The translations under genes were made by a program, and so were the position numbers. A stretch of 64,000 nucleotides of DNA from Limnanthes douglasii subsp. nivea (Eukaryota > Streptophyta > Magnoliopsida > Brassicales > Limnanthaceae), in NCBI GenBank assembly GCA_036936605.1, contig JAUPFV010000004.1, forward strand, positions 87,446,334-87,510,333, given 5' to 3'. Positions 52,222 to 63,964 of this stretch are shown piece by piece (the first letter of the stretch is position 1; every line of letters starts with the position of its first letter). The notes below the pieces were generated by a model that did no database searches, was not told where the DNA came from, and saw only the letters and a program-made list of their open reading frames with translations.

Positions 52222-53942
52222 ATGAATCCGGACGAGCAGGCAGTGCCACCAACTTTGGCAGAAGTGGTGGGAGAAAACGATGAGTACACGATCGAAGAGC
52301 AAGACAGGTTGAAAGCTGAGATAGAAGCCTTGAGAGCTGCTAAAAAGATGGAGTTAGGATAGAAAGAAAAATCGAAGGTGTCAGCCATTCACCACACTGA
52401 CAATCCAAGGGAGCATGACCCATCAACAAAGACCCATTCAAGTACTAAAAAGACTCATATCAGCTCAAAGAAGTCTCACCGGTCTAAACGAGTGGAGAGC
52501 TCGGAGTTAGAATCTTCTAATAGCTCCTCGAATGAAGATGGAGTTGAGGAGTCCCTGTCATCCAGCAGTGATGAAGTCAGGTCTAAGAATAAGCAAAAAT
52601 TGGTCAAAAAATATTCAAGAAAGAGGGACAGGCATGGAAGGTTGAAAAGATATCTAGGTAAAGGGTCATCTCATAGCCACATCCATGGCCGGAGGCATAT
52701 AGACCAGCTGTTGATGGATCCTTTCGCTTTCCATGATGAACCAGGTATCTTTGCAACTCTCAATGAAGATATTGTTTTTAGTCGTGGCCGGAATTGGAGA
52801 CAATCTCCATTGTCCTCCAAGATGCTATCCGGAAACCTTCCTAAGAGGTTTGACAGTACTAAGATGGAAAAATACGATGGGAGCAAAGATCCAGATAATC
52901 ATCTGGAGCAGTTTAAAAATTTTATGATGAATTTTGACGATGATGACAAGTTGCTTTGTAGAGCCTTCTCTCAATATTTTACAGGGAGCGCTCTAAAGTT
53001 GTATAACAGCCTACCACAGTGGTGCATTAAAAACTTTGATACTTTTTGGGTGGCTTTCCGGAGGCAGTTTGTTGGAAGTAAGGAGGTAAAGGGAAATGAA
53101 GATACTATTATCCATTGTGCCCAAGAGCCAAACGAATAATTGAAAGAATATATAAATCGGTTTGTGAACACAAATAATGGATTAGCTGATTGCTTTGAGC
53201 AAGTAGCAAAGCTTCTCTAAGACAGGGTTTAAACCCTGGCAATCTGGTCGATTCGGTAACAAGGAAGAAGGCCATGGTGTGGGGCGGTTTACTGAACCAG
53301 GTGGGAAAGAAAATCAATGTGGATGAAACAAAAAATACTAGGGTGCACGTGCAAGTGAGATCTGCCCCAGCTGCACCAAACCAGAACCAGAATCAGTCCG
53401 GATACAAGGCTAAAGAAGCCGGACAGGGTCCCAACAGGGCAAAGGCCCAATCTCACCCAGCACCAGCTCAGAGCCAGCAGTCCAGAAATAAGCGTGGACC
53501 TTGGGTCCAACCGGAGTGGTTTGCCAAATTAAAAGATAATGTGGCAGCCATCTATGACAAAACAAAAGATGAGGTACATTTTAGGAAGCCGACAGCGCTT
53601 CAATCTCCAAGGGAAAGTTGTAATGCATGTTTTTATCAATATCACCATGATATTAGCCATAACACAGAAGATTGCATCGCTTTGAAGTAAGAGGTGCAAA
53701 ATTTGATTGAAAGAGGAAAATTAGGTGCTTATGTCAAGAGAAGAAGTGGGAATAGGCATGATAATGCTCATCGGATTGGCCTAACAAACAATGCAGGGAT
53801 ATCGGCTCCAGACGGGGCCATGGTGATTATTGAGAAATTCGATGTAGAGTCAGAGTATTTGGATCCTCATCCAGCCCAGAATAAGGTGCGCGTTATAACA
53901 GAACACACCAAGATGGAGTCCGAGCTCATAATTTTTTTTTGA
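52222..53942 (+). pseudogene. gag of element 3
   Basis: It starts at 52222 with MNPDEQAVPPTLAEVVGEND. A TAG at about 52360 follows, then an open frame runs at 52378-53139 with the charged linker (SSKKSHRSKRVESSELESSN) and capsid-like core (GSKDPDNHLEQFKNFMM, FTGSALKLYNSLPQ, GSKEVKGNEDTIIHCAQEPN). A stop at 53137, a small deletion near 53210 and a frameshift lead to MVWGGLLNQVGKKI (53274 onward) and CFYQYHHDISHNTEDCIALK near 53620-53690, the zinc-knuckle-like remnant. Confidence 0.85.
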
Positions 53943-53969
53943 GTTACTTACCATATTTGGGGGGATACA

Positions 53970-54509
53970 ATGACTGCACCAACTCCTTCTTCAAGGAAAA
54001 TACATGTTCACACCCTGGCTACTCAGTTAGAGGGAGACATGTCCTCCTATCAATCGGAAATTCCTTTTCCCTTCATTGTTTTTTATGAAGATGATTTGAG
54101 GGACATAGCTAGTCCCCATAAAGATGTTTTAGTGATAGGGGCATCGATTTGGGGCAATGAAATTAAACGGATTTTGGTGGACATTGGCAGCTCAGCCAAT
54201 ATCCTCTTTTTAACTTCCTATAGACAAATAAAAAATCCAGCAGTAATTCAACGTTCGAACAGATCCATTGTGGGTTTCACTAGAAGCTCCACGGACGTGG
54301 TTGGAGAATTTGAGGATGAAGTTTTGTTGGGAAAGGGCCCTTTCAAGAAAATGGCCATGGTACTCTTTGTTGTGGTAGATTGTCCCACATGCTACAATGC
54401 CATTTTGGGAAGGTCTTGGCTCTCCAGGATGCATGTTGTGGCTTCGACAGTTCACCAATGTTTAAAATATGATGTTCAAGGGCAAGTGGGAGTTGTCCGG
54501 AGCAGTTAA
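53970..54509 (+). pseudogene. Aspartic protease of element 3
   Basis: This retropepsin frame reads VDIGSSANILF, where the active-site Thr of VDTGSS has become Ile, the same change as in element 1. CPTCYNAILGRSWLSRM is intact. The stop at 54507 precedes RT in another frame. Confidence 0.85.
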
Positions 54510-54587
54510 AAAATAGCGAGGGAATGCTATGCAACTGCACTTGCTCCTAGGACTTTAGGGGCAATTCGGATAAATGAAAATTAGCAG

Positions 54588-56445
54588 TTGGTAGGGCCCT
54601 CTGGGGGAGAGGGTGAAATTGATGACCCCATAGAGACCCCTGGTGTTTTAATACCAGTTGAAGAGGTTGAAACTCACTCTTTGGCTGAAGGGAGATGTGT
54701 CAAGATTGGATCTAAGATGACATCAGAACTAAAAAGCAAAGTGTTATCCTTTTTAGCAAACCACCAACACGTTTTTGCTTGGTGTAATGCTGATGTAACC
54801 GGAGTGCCTGCAGATGTTATATCACACCAGCTATCCATCCGGAGAGATGTAGCACCCGTTGTGCAGAAGAGAAGAGCTTTTTCTAAGGAGAAATCTGATG
54901 TCATATTTCAAGAGCTTGACCGTCTTACTAAAATGGGGCACATAAAGGAATCTCAGTACCCTTTGTGGACAGCCAATCCAGTGTTAGTAAAAAAAAAGTG
55001 GCGTATGTGCATCGACTTTATTGACCTTAATAGGACTTGCCCAAAAGATTTGTATCCTGTTCCCCAGATAGATCAGTTGGTAGACTCCACATCTGGGAAC
55101 AAGTTGTTGTCCTTCATGGATGCTTTCTCCGGTTATAATCAGATTCAAGTAGATCTTAAGGACCAGGAACACACTACTTTTCTTAATGATAGGGGCCTTC
55201 ATTGTTACAAGGTGATGCCTTTTGGATTAAAGAATGTTGGGGCTACTTATCAGAGGTTGGTGAACAAAGAATTCGCTGATCAGATTGGAATAAATATGGA
55301 AGTCTACATTGATGAAATGATGGTAAAGAGTGTTGAAGAAGAATTACACTTGGCAGATCTGCAAGAGACTTTTGCCAACTTGGTAAAGGTTAATTTAAAA
55401 TTAAATCTAGAAAAATGTGTTTTTAGAGTACAGTCCGGTAAGTTTTGGGGGTATGTGATAAGTGAGAAAGGGATACAACCTGATCCGGACCAACTTAGTG
55501 CTTTACTACAGATGTATCCTCCTCAGAATATTAAAGAAGTACAAAGATTGACAGAGAGGTTAGCTGCTCTAAACCGTTTTATCTCAAGGTCTTCGGATAG
55601 GTGTGCCCCGTTTTTCCAAACTTTAAAAGGTGCCAAAGAATTCAACTGGTCACCCCAGTGTGACCAGGATTTTGATGAAATAAAGAAGCATTTATCTTCC
55701 TCCAAAACCCTGTTTAAACCTATTGATGGAGAAACATTGTATATATATTTAGCAGTCTCTGAATGTGCCATAAGTGCGATGCTAGTAAGAGAGATGGACA
55801 ATTATCCTCGTTCGGTGTACTACATCAGCAAAAGTCTGATGGATGCTGAAAAAATATATTTAAAACTCGAAAAGTTAGCACTGGCTTTGGTAATTGCTGC
55901 CAGAAAAATGAGGCCCTACTTTCAGTCTCATTCTATTATCGTCCGGACGTCTTTTCCCTTGAAAAACGTTCTTCAAAAGGCAGACGTATCAAGCAGAATG
56001 ACCAAGTGGTAATTAGAATTAGGGGACTATGACATTGATTTTTCCCCTCGAACTGCAGTCAAGGCTCAATCTGTTGCTGATTTTCTAGCTGAATTCCATT
56101 CGGACATGAATACTAAACAAGCTACAGGTGAAAAGACTAAGAAATTATGGGTTGTCCGGACAGATGGTGGATCAAGTACCATGGGTTGTGGTGCTGGGAT
56201 ATGTTTAACCTCTCCGTACGGCGACAAGCTATACAGGCTATATGTTTTGCTTCAGGGCTTCTGACAATGAGTCCGAATATGAAGCTGTTATAGCTAGTTT
56301 GAAGTTAGCCTTGATTTTTGGACCCAAAAGAGTTAAGTTAATGAGTGATTATCAACTTCTTATCCATCATGCCCAAGGTCAATCTGAGGCAAAAAAGGAG
56401 CAGTTGAATTATATTTATTCATTCTTAAAGAAGTGGTAGTTAACT
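54588..56445 (+). pseudogene. Reverse transcriptase and RNase H of element 3
   Basis: A 474-codon open frame (54588-56012) carries most of RT. Just upstream of MCIDFIDLNRTCPKDLYP, three residues present in element 2 (NGK) are missing. The catalytic box reads YIDEMMVKS, so the second Asp of YxDD is replaced by Glu and activity is unlikely. Thumb and first RNase H-like domain follow (LTERLAALNRFISRSSDRC, SSRMTKW). After a stop at 56010, VVRTDGGSSTMGCGAGICLT (about 56150) and frame 56242-56439 (DNESEYEAVIASLKLA, LMSDYQLLIHH) contain the second RNase H. Confidence 0.87.
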
Positions 56446-57818
56446 TCAAAGAATGTAGCTATGAGCACATTCCCAGTACGGAGAATACACTAGCAGACTA
56501 CTTGGCAACCATAGCATACTCTGAGTCCTACCCATGGATTCATGTGCAAGAATGCCCATCCATTCAACCCAATCAGAGCAACGAAGAGGAGGAAAACTTA
56601 AGTATACAAGTGGTTAAACCTAAAGACTGGAGGTATCCTCTTCTTCAATATATTTCAGATGGAATTTTGCCTTCGGTTCGTGGTTTTTTAATCATAAGAT
56701 ACATCCTTTACAAAAAGTATTTTAGTAGACCTCTCTTGCGTTGTTTGGGGATTGAAGAGTCCCAAATAGTGTTGTCTGAACTGCATGATGGTGAAGGGCC
56801 AGCACATTGTGGTTATAGAGCTCTAACCCGAAGACTTTTATTGGTCGGATACTACTGGCCATCCATAATGGAAGATGCCAAGGAATTGGTAAAGAAATGT
56901 GATCCATGCCAAAGATATGGTAATGAAATTCATATCCCAGCTGTCCCTTTGGAGTCGATTTTTGAGGCAATACCTTTTGCTCGTTGGGGACTGGATCTGG
57001 TGGGACCTCTACCAATAGCGTCCGGAGGGTGCAGAATTATAATTGTAGCCATTAATTATTTTTCAAAGTGGATAGAGGCAGCCCCCTTGGTAGGAACTAC
57101 TTCAAAAGCTGTTATAAAATTTATCTTATCTAATATTTCTCGCAGATTTGGGGTTCCACAAAAGATAACCACAGATAATGGGCCATAATTTAATAATAAG
57201 GATACGGAGAGTTTATGTGCCTCTAGGGGCATTCAGCATTGCTTCTCTTCTCCTTTCCACCCAAAGGCGAATGGTCAGGTTGAAGTGGCGAACATGACCA
57301 TTCTGTCCGGTCTCAAAAAGCATTTAGAAGGGGTTGCTGGAAAGTGGCCAAGTTATCTACAAGAAGTACTATGGGCCTACCGGACTACTCGTGGGGCTGC
57401 TACACAAGAATCTCTGTTTACCTTGGTGTATGGGATGGATGTAATTTCTCTTATAGAGGCAACTCTTCCATCGTATATAGTCCAAAAAATTTCCGAACAG
57501 GCTAATGAAATGGCAGTCCGGAGTCAATTGGACTTAATAGAAGAAAAAAGGGTTAAGGCTCATCTTAGAGCCACCCATTATCAAGGTTTAATGAAAAGCA
57601 GGTTTGCTTCCAGAGTCAGAAGAAGGGATTTTCAACCAGGGGATAAAGTATTGAGAAAAGTCTTAATACAGACTAAAGAGAATCAGTTCAGCAAGCTAGC
57701 TCTAAATTGGGAAGGACCTTATGTGGTCATTGAAAAGCATAAGCATGGGACATACAGGGATGGAAGAATCTTAAACCACTCTTGGAACATTGAACACCTC
57801 CGTTTGTATCTAAAATGA
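56433..57818 (+). pseudogene. Integrase of element 3
   Basis: The zinc-binding domain (HDGEGPAHCGYRALTRR, CDPCQRYGNEIHIP) and the first half of the core (WGLDLVGPLPIASGGCR, TTDNGP) lie in one frame to 57188. A TAA replaces the Gln after DNGP. The core resumes with KANGQVEVANMTIL (about 57270-57310), keeping the catalytic Glu. The C-terminal region GDKVLRKVLIQTKENQF and WEGPYVVIEKHKHG ends at 57818. Apart from the TAA and small indels it is well preserved. Confidence 0.87.
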
Positions 57819-58347
57819 AAGTTATGTAAATATTTACTTGTTTAAAGTCCATGTAAATATTAGGGGGCATACTTTTTCCTACCCCGGTGGCGCGGGGAGG
57901 TTTTAATGAGGTGTCCAGGTTTTTTAATAAAATTTGATGCCTTCTTAAAATATTCGGAGTGGTTTGATTTACAGTTTCTTTAAAGCCTTCTACGTATCGT
58001 TGACATATCAGATTGATCTGGTGGAATGATGACCATTTAAACATTTGTCATCGGAGAATTTAAACACTCTCATCTTAAAATACTTGTAAAATAACTAGGG
58101 GCTATTTAACCATCAGCCGTCAAGATTGGGCAAATATAAAACAAGGCAAGAATTTAGTAAAGTAAAATTACCCGGCTAAACACCGGAGGATGATATTAAA
58201 ACATATAGAATGCCTTGGCCATCCAAGGACTTTGAATTAAAAAATGAAAGCTTGACCGGACACAATTACAAAAATGCCTCGGCCCTCCAAGGGCTTTAGT
58301 CTGACATAGGGATAAAAGAAAAACAGAAAATGGTTAACACCTTAGGG
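57819..58347. other. Convergent spacer of element 3 with two hairpins
   Basis: It is the mirror image of the spacers in elements 1 and 2. The hairpins are at 58213-58228 (perfect CCTTGG-N4-CCAAGG) and 58277-58292 (one mismatch in the stem). The GC-rich segment around 57885-57905 and the TTTGTCATCGGAGAATTTAA segment near 58044 are also conserved. Confidence 0.6.
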
Positions 58348-61327
58348 CTAGTTTCCCTTAGATGTTCCTGCTTCATCTTGTTTCTTCTTTGGATCTTTGG
58401 GTTCATCATTGGAGCTCTCTCCGGTCCCTTCTTCCTCGTCAGTGGTATCATCAAAACCACTGGAGTAGTTATGCTTATCGCCATCTACCATAGTATGGAA
58501 TGGGAGATCTTCATATTCCACATGTTGCCACAGAGTACCGAGCGTCCTCTTCGGGAATGTTCGATGAAAGAGCAAGACCATGTCAGATTTAACTTCAGCA
58601 TACCTCTATTCTAGGGAATCTATCACCTTGTTGGTGTATGCATCGATCTTGGCCTGTATTGTCTTCTCCCGCTCCTTCATCAAGTCCTCTTTTTCCTTGG
58701 TAACTTTGGACACAGTATCATCAAGAGAAGTCTTGTCACCGGATAGGGTTTGGATGACATTGTCCTTGGTCTTCACCTCTTCCTTCAGAGCGGAGATATC
58801 TTTCTCCAAGCCAGAACACTTGTTTTGGAGCTCTGTGTTGGCCGTTTCCGAAGTGGCCAACCTGGTTGCCAAGTCTTCTTTCCCTTTCTTTAACTCCTCG
58901 AGATTTTTCCTCAATACTTCAACACTTTGGTTGGCGTTAAGGAAATCATTGGATAAGCTCTCTTTATTTGCATTGAGTGTGTTGATAAGGGCAGACTGAC
59001 TTTGCACTTGCCTCTCCAAGTTGAGCACTGGCTGAATATGGCCCAGCAAGGAGTGAGTCACCGTGTCATTCTCTCCTGAAACAGTAAAGGACTTACCATT
59101 GAAAGTAACCATGTTTGAGGAACTTGGGGGAAGGTATGGGCCAAAAAAGTCATCTTTTTCAAGGTCATCAAAGTAAAGGCCAATGTTTTGAAAGCCACTG
59201 ATGTCAACTCCATTAATATTGATATCTCTTCTGGTACCCTCTCCGGCATGTAGACCACTTGGGATTTGCTCTGCCAATGTAGGGTCTGTTGGGTCGGCCG
59301 GAGGAAGAGGCTCTGAAGTCCGGAGGGCAACTTCATCCCCCGATGAGATTTTCTTCTTCTTGGTTGCCCTCTCTTCACTATTCGCTCCCCATTTTTTGTC
59401 CTTCTTAGGAGCCTTTGGAAGATCTGGAGGACCACCTACCTCCCTAATAATCTCATCTTCAACTACTTGAAGTAGAGTAACATCAATTCTCCCTTGGGCC
59501 TGTACTCCCTGACTCTCAAGGGCGATCTCCTCAGCAACACCTTGAACAACCTCTGCTGCAGCTTGTTTCTTCTTACCCTTCTTGCCCTTAATCTTGCTTG
59601 GGGCTTCAGCTCTGGCGAGCAAGGCCAGCTTGCCATCCTTCTTCTCTGTTCTCTTGAGGATGACAGCCGGAGGAGGTAAAGTGGTCAGCTCCTCCCAAGT
59701 AAGGTCTCTCCGACCTGTTGTGTTCCAGAGATGGGACCTCACTAAGTTACCGGAGGTGAAACAGTTGTGAAAATGGTTTCCCCATTTATCAACAGCCCAA
59801 GCGTTCAGTTTGGCACATGTGGCCTGCCCTTCCTCCATATAGTCGAAGAACTCCTTTGGCAGCACTAGCCAAAAAAGAAGAAGAGCAGTTCAGAAACTGA
59901 TTTTTTACAAAGAAAGAAAGAAAGACAAATATGATAAAATATTTACCTCAGCTTTTCCATCTGTTGGTGAGCATGCTAGGATTGACACCAGCTTTTATTT
60001 TCCTTGTATTTTCCCAAGTCCCGCTGATAAACATAAATTGGATCTTCCAATTCTTCTCTAACTCGAGCAAGTCATCTACCACCTTAAAATTGTCTCCCAT
60101 ATTGAAGTGGTAGAATGGGATATGATAGTTCTTGCAGAGGCTGGCCACAGCAGCAAACTACTTCATTGGAAGGGGTATTCCGGAGAGCCTAGAAGCCATA
60201 ATACATGCCATAAGAGTGAACCAAGCATTGGGACTCAGCTGGCTTGGACAGAGTTTTATCAGGTGGAAATACCTAACAATTTCTGGGTCTAGGGGAAATC
60301 TGAGCCCTCAGTTAAACAGCTCGGTGTAGATGACTATTTCGTTGAGTTTACAGTCCATCGGGGTCTCCGGAGTGACTGGAATCCTCACCTTAACAGACTC
60401 AAAGATCCCCCACTTTGTCCAGATCCAGCCTAACTCAGTAGTATGAGTGTAGACATAATTGATATTCTGCATGGCCAACAGATACTTCACGTTCACTTTG
60501 TGGAAGCAGGGTCCCACTTTGCCTTCCAGACACTCCGGCAGATCCGGATGTTTCAGACAGAATTTCTCTTTGCATTTTCCTTTTTTATCAGAGACGAATT
60601 TTTCGGTCTGCCCCGAAGTATCAGTCTCAAATGGAGCATCTTTTATGTTGTCCTCCATCATCTCTTCTATCACCATGGAAGGTTTATCAGCCGTTGTCGA
60701 TGGGAGATTGCTGGTGGCTGGCTCAGCAGGTTGTCCGGACGGTTGAGCATCAGCCCCTTTTAGCGGTCTGGTGTCCGACAGGGGCTCAATTCCGAAGGGC
60801 TCGGTTTGAGAGCTGCTTCTAGTAGCCTCCGGACCAGAAGATTTGTCTTTTGGGGTTCTGATAGGTGCCCCTGATTCAGTGGATTTATCATTGGTCCTAG
60901 ACTTGGAAGGCCCTGGCTTTGAGGACTTGGTTTGAGAGCCAGTTGCCTGACCTTTTACTAGACGGCCTGTCCGGCGAAGGTTAACCTTTTCTGGAGACTT
61001 CTCAATATCTGACCCCATAGCAATGAATGAGGAGGGTTTTCTTGTACTTGATACTGTTTTCTCCTGCACTAGAGAGGGTTGTGACTCCTGAACTGAGGAG
61101 CCTGATGGAATGGGCGAAATACTTGGTTGAAACAAACGCCTGGGTTTGGAACTTTTAGCAGAGGATGATCCTCGATCAGCTTCTGAAGATGTTGTTTCGG
61201 GCTTACTGATTGGAGAAAGTGGAAGACCCGCAGCAATACGTCTCTCCCGCTCAACCTTTTGTGCTTTTTCTAACTCTGAAAGATTTAGCCAACCACCTTT
61301 CACCAATGCGTATCTTATCGTGAACAT
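58348..61327 (-). pseudogene. Convergent antisense gene (aORF) of element 3, best-preserved copy
   Basis: ATG at 61327 (MFTIRYALVKGGWLNLSELE) is chosen because all three copies share ATGTTCAC. Exon 1 (61327-59947) has a Ser/Pro-rich, low-complexity N-terminal part (about 230 residues), then KVNVKYLLAMQNINYVYTHT and a GLRFPLDPEIVRYFHL, LCPSQLSPNAW, MASRLSGIPLPMK domain resembling the plant 'putative gypsy type transposon' family. Exon 2 (59864-58348) starts MLPKEFFDYMEEGQ. It has a Lys-rich region, a long coiled coil (about 59060-58610; heptads around LNANKESLSNDFLNANQSVE) and an acidic tail DDTTDEEEGTGE. Stops replace Trp (near 60308), Gln (about 60160), a codon at the exon 1 end and Lys (about 58606). 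Function unknown. Confidence 0.78.
59865..59946 (-). other. Intron of the antisense gene, element 3
   Basis: On the minus strand the 82-bp intron runs from GTAAATATTTTATC to TTTTTTGGCTAG. Position, length and borders agree with the intron at 32734-32812. Confidence 0.65.
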
Positions 61328-61419
61328 AAACCTACACAAGCAAGATTTTGAGAAGATAAGTAAAGCTCTGAAATGGAGAAATGACAAAATGATGAAGATG
61401 GTAAAACAGTAAAAGGAAG

Positions 61420-61602
61420 TAATTTATACTAGCGAGGCAAAAAAGTTACCAAATACCTAGGAGAAAATGAAAATGCAAAAGTAATGATTGAAGGCGGCGC
61501 TAACGTCATAAGTATTAAATGCAGAGGTTGTTTTTTGGGATTAGTGGGAGCGCTTTTCTAGGAAGAAAACGACTGGTGAGGCGAATCAAAATGTGACACG
61601 TG
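61420..61602 (-). promoter_or_regulatory. Promoter of the antisense gene, element 3
   Basis: On the minus strand, in order: G-box CACGTG (61602-61597), a TGACGTTA bZIP-type site (61508-61501) and TATAAATTA (61428-61420), which is about 100 bp before the ATG at 61327. Order and spacing match element 2. Confidence 0.65.
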
Positions 61603-61761
61603 TCCCACGATCTATAGCCAAACTCTTGAACTTCTGAGAAGTATTCAGTCCGGATAAACCCTGAGCTAAATACAAAAACAGTCCAGAGAATGTTGCTAGT
61701 ACCTAAGAGGATTTTTTTGGTCTTGCCAAAGGCCTTCGACAAAACCTAAAAAAGGGGCTAA

Positions 61762-62140
61762 TGATGAGTCCGGAAATATCCACTACTCACTGTAGAAACC
61801 GGGCAGGGGTAATCCGGACAATAATCACCCACTAAAGTATCCGGACAGGACAAAAGTATTAAGAACACTAAACACTTTTTGACTAAGCTAATTGCTAATC
61901 TGCTTAATAAACTAATGGGTTTTTTAACTCGACCCGATTTCATAAGTTTGACCCGAAAGCCCATATGGCCCATAATTAAGGGTATAAATACCCAACCACT
62001 TTCATTAATGAGGGTAATAGACATTTAATACAACCAGACAACTTAAATCTCTCACTACAAAACACTTAAACATTTAATACCCTTGAAATTCTACAAAACA
62101 CGTGACAAAAGTTACCCTCAGTAAAAAATAATCCACATCA
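61762..62140 (+). repeat. 3' LTR of element 3
   Basis: It matches 51772-52149 throughout. The polypurine tract AAAAAAGGGGCTAA directly precedes it. Confidence 0.92.
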
Positions 62141-62560
62141 GAAGCCTCTCCATATACGAGAGGTGTTTGGAAGTCCACGAGGAAATACAAGGAGTAATTT
62201 TGTCACAAAAGGGGCTAACCCAAGAAAGGAATATATGGATTTTGTAAGGGCTAACTTTAAGGCCTTAGATATTGATCCCAGGATAATAGAAACTCTAGAT
62301 ATTGACCCCCAAGATAATAGAAACTCCAGATATTGATCAGATTCGTTCTAAGAGTGGGGCTAACCCAAGAAAGGAATATATGGATTTTGTAAGGGCTAAC
62401 CTTAAGTCCTTAGATAACAAAGAACTCATTAAGACCATATTTAATAAGATTGAGGGAGTTAATGTCACCGAGATAAAAAATCATCAGGTCATTTGCGAAG
62501 AAGAGGTTAACAATTTTAAGCTTATGCCATTTCCAGTCGAAATTAAAATTTGTACCAGTA
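62141..62560. repeat. Tandemly duplicated segment right of element 3
   Basis: A segment of about 145 bp beginning GGGGCTAACCCAAGAAAGGA occurs at about 62211 and again at about 62356. Inside it, a 36-bp unit (GATATTGA-CC, AGATAATAGAAACTC) is itself duplicated near 62268-62335. A plus-strand 88-codon frame (62302-62568) spans the second copy (ANPRKEYMDFVRANLKSLDN); I do not recognise it. Confidence 0.65.
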
Positions 62561-62589
62561 CTAATTGAGAATACTGGAGAGAACTTGCA

Positions 62590-63964
62590 TCACCATAACA
62601 AATAATAAAGATGATAAAAAGTTATATTGTATGAGATCATTTTTACCATTGAAATTCCCATGACGGTCACCATTGATGTTAACAGTATATGATGGGTGGC
62701 AAAACATTGAATGATCCAGTTGATCATATGTTCCAAGAAATTTATGGCCACCAAGATGTGAATGATAAGATACCAATGCATGTTATCAAAAGCTTTCATT
62801 ACATCGATTTTGAGAGCGACCTTCAGGCCCTTACAATTAGTCCCATAACTCGTAAGGAGTTCTTGGCAAATAGGGATATTGTTTGTAATATTATGGCCAG
62901 CCACAAAAGCCAATTGAGATTTTTCAATCAGATTCTGAAAAAGTCTTTAATCCTATCAGCTAGGATCTTGAAAATAATCTTGTAAACAACATTGCAACAT
63001 GAAATAGGTCTAAAGTCATCGACTATAGGGGGCACTCCTTATAATGGATAAGATAAATAGTGGTTGCATTCCAAGAAAGCTCTAGACAACCCTATTAAAG
63101 AATAATAAGATCCCATCACATAAGTGTTCACCTATGAGATTCTATAAATGCTTGAAAAAAATCGCATTGAAGCCATCGGTCCTCGAGGATTTATCGATAT
63201 CAATACTAAAAGAGCCATTTTAATTTCTACACAAGTAACAGGGCGAACCGTCGATAACCGGTCCCAGAAATTCACTTTAGCAGAAATAAGTAAGAAGATG
63301 CAAGCGAGTCTTGGGTAATTAGGGAGTGACCTAGAGCCAAGAAGGTTAAAGTAATAGTTGACTAAGACGTTTTCCACCTCGTTAGAAGAAGTGGCGAGGT
63401 CCCCGTTACCATTAGTGATAAAGACAATTTTATTTCTAATAATACAGTTTTTAAAGTTGTTGTGTAAAATTTTAGTGTTATGGTCCCGAAGCTTGAGCCA
63501 AGTCTCTCTTGACTTGTGTTTGTAGAGACATTCTTTAACACGACTTAGAGATATATGGTCGGAAGAAGCATTAATATCGAGAGAGACCATAGATGGATTG
63601 AATGGGTCATTAGCTAAAATGAATTGGGCCAAGAATAGTTTGTTTTGGGCTTTTACCACCCTAGGTTTTATGCCACTATATTCCTTACGATTGAGATCAC
63701 GAAAGGAAAATTATAGGCGAGTGAATTTTTCGGAAAGCAATCTCATACCATGAGTAGAGATCGGAAGGTTCCAAAACAAATACATCATATCGTTATAGGA
63801 ATGATAGGTTTGCCACATATTAAAAAAATTAAATGGTTTCTTTAATACGTGGCCTTGGGAGACCAAAATTAAGTTTAACCGTGGAATGGTCGAAAGAGCG
63901 AGCCGAACAAAAATGGGCAATAGACATTAGAAGAGAATAATCCCAAACACTATTAAATAGAACT
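62590..63964 (-). pseudogene. LINE ORF2, reverse-transcriptase part
   Basis: On the minus strand, right to left: the linker after the endonuclease (63920-63711); LKLRDHNTKILHNNFKNCII and the NEVENVLVNYYFNLLG region (63659-63132); DDFRPISCCNVVYKIIFKIL (about 63020-62960); FVAGHNITNNIPICQELLTS and ALKIDVMKAFDNMHW (62913-62780), which holds the first catalytic Asp. The palm YxDD segment is not seen, and the text ends at about 62590. Many stops. Probably part of the same LINE as 50130-51771. Confidence 0.75.

Larger units (their letters stand above)
51772..62140 (+). mobile_element. Ty3/gypsy (Tat-like) retrotransposon, element 3, complete
   Basis: The element is 10,369 bp, with LTRs of 378 bp (51772-52149) and 379 bp (61762-62140) differing at about 19 positions by eye. 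The flanks are AAAGC (51767-51771) and GAAGC (62141-62145), a 5-bp duplication with one later change. Gag-pol is on the plus strand and the antisense gene on the minus strand. Structure and LTR variant match element 2. It is inserted in LINE-derived DNA. Both protease and RT catalytic motifs are damaged. Confidence 0.92.
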
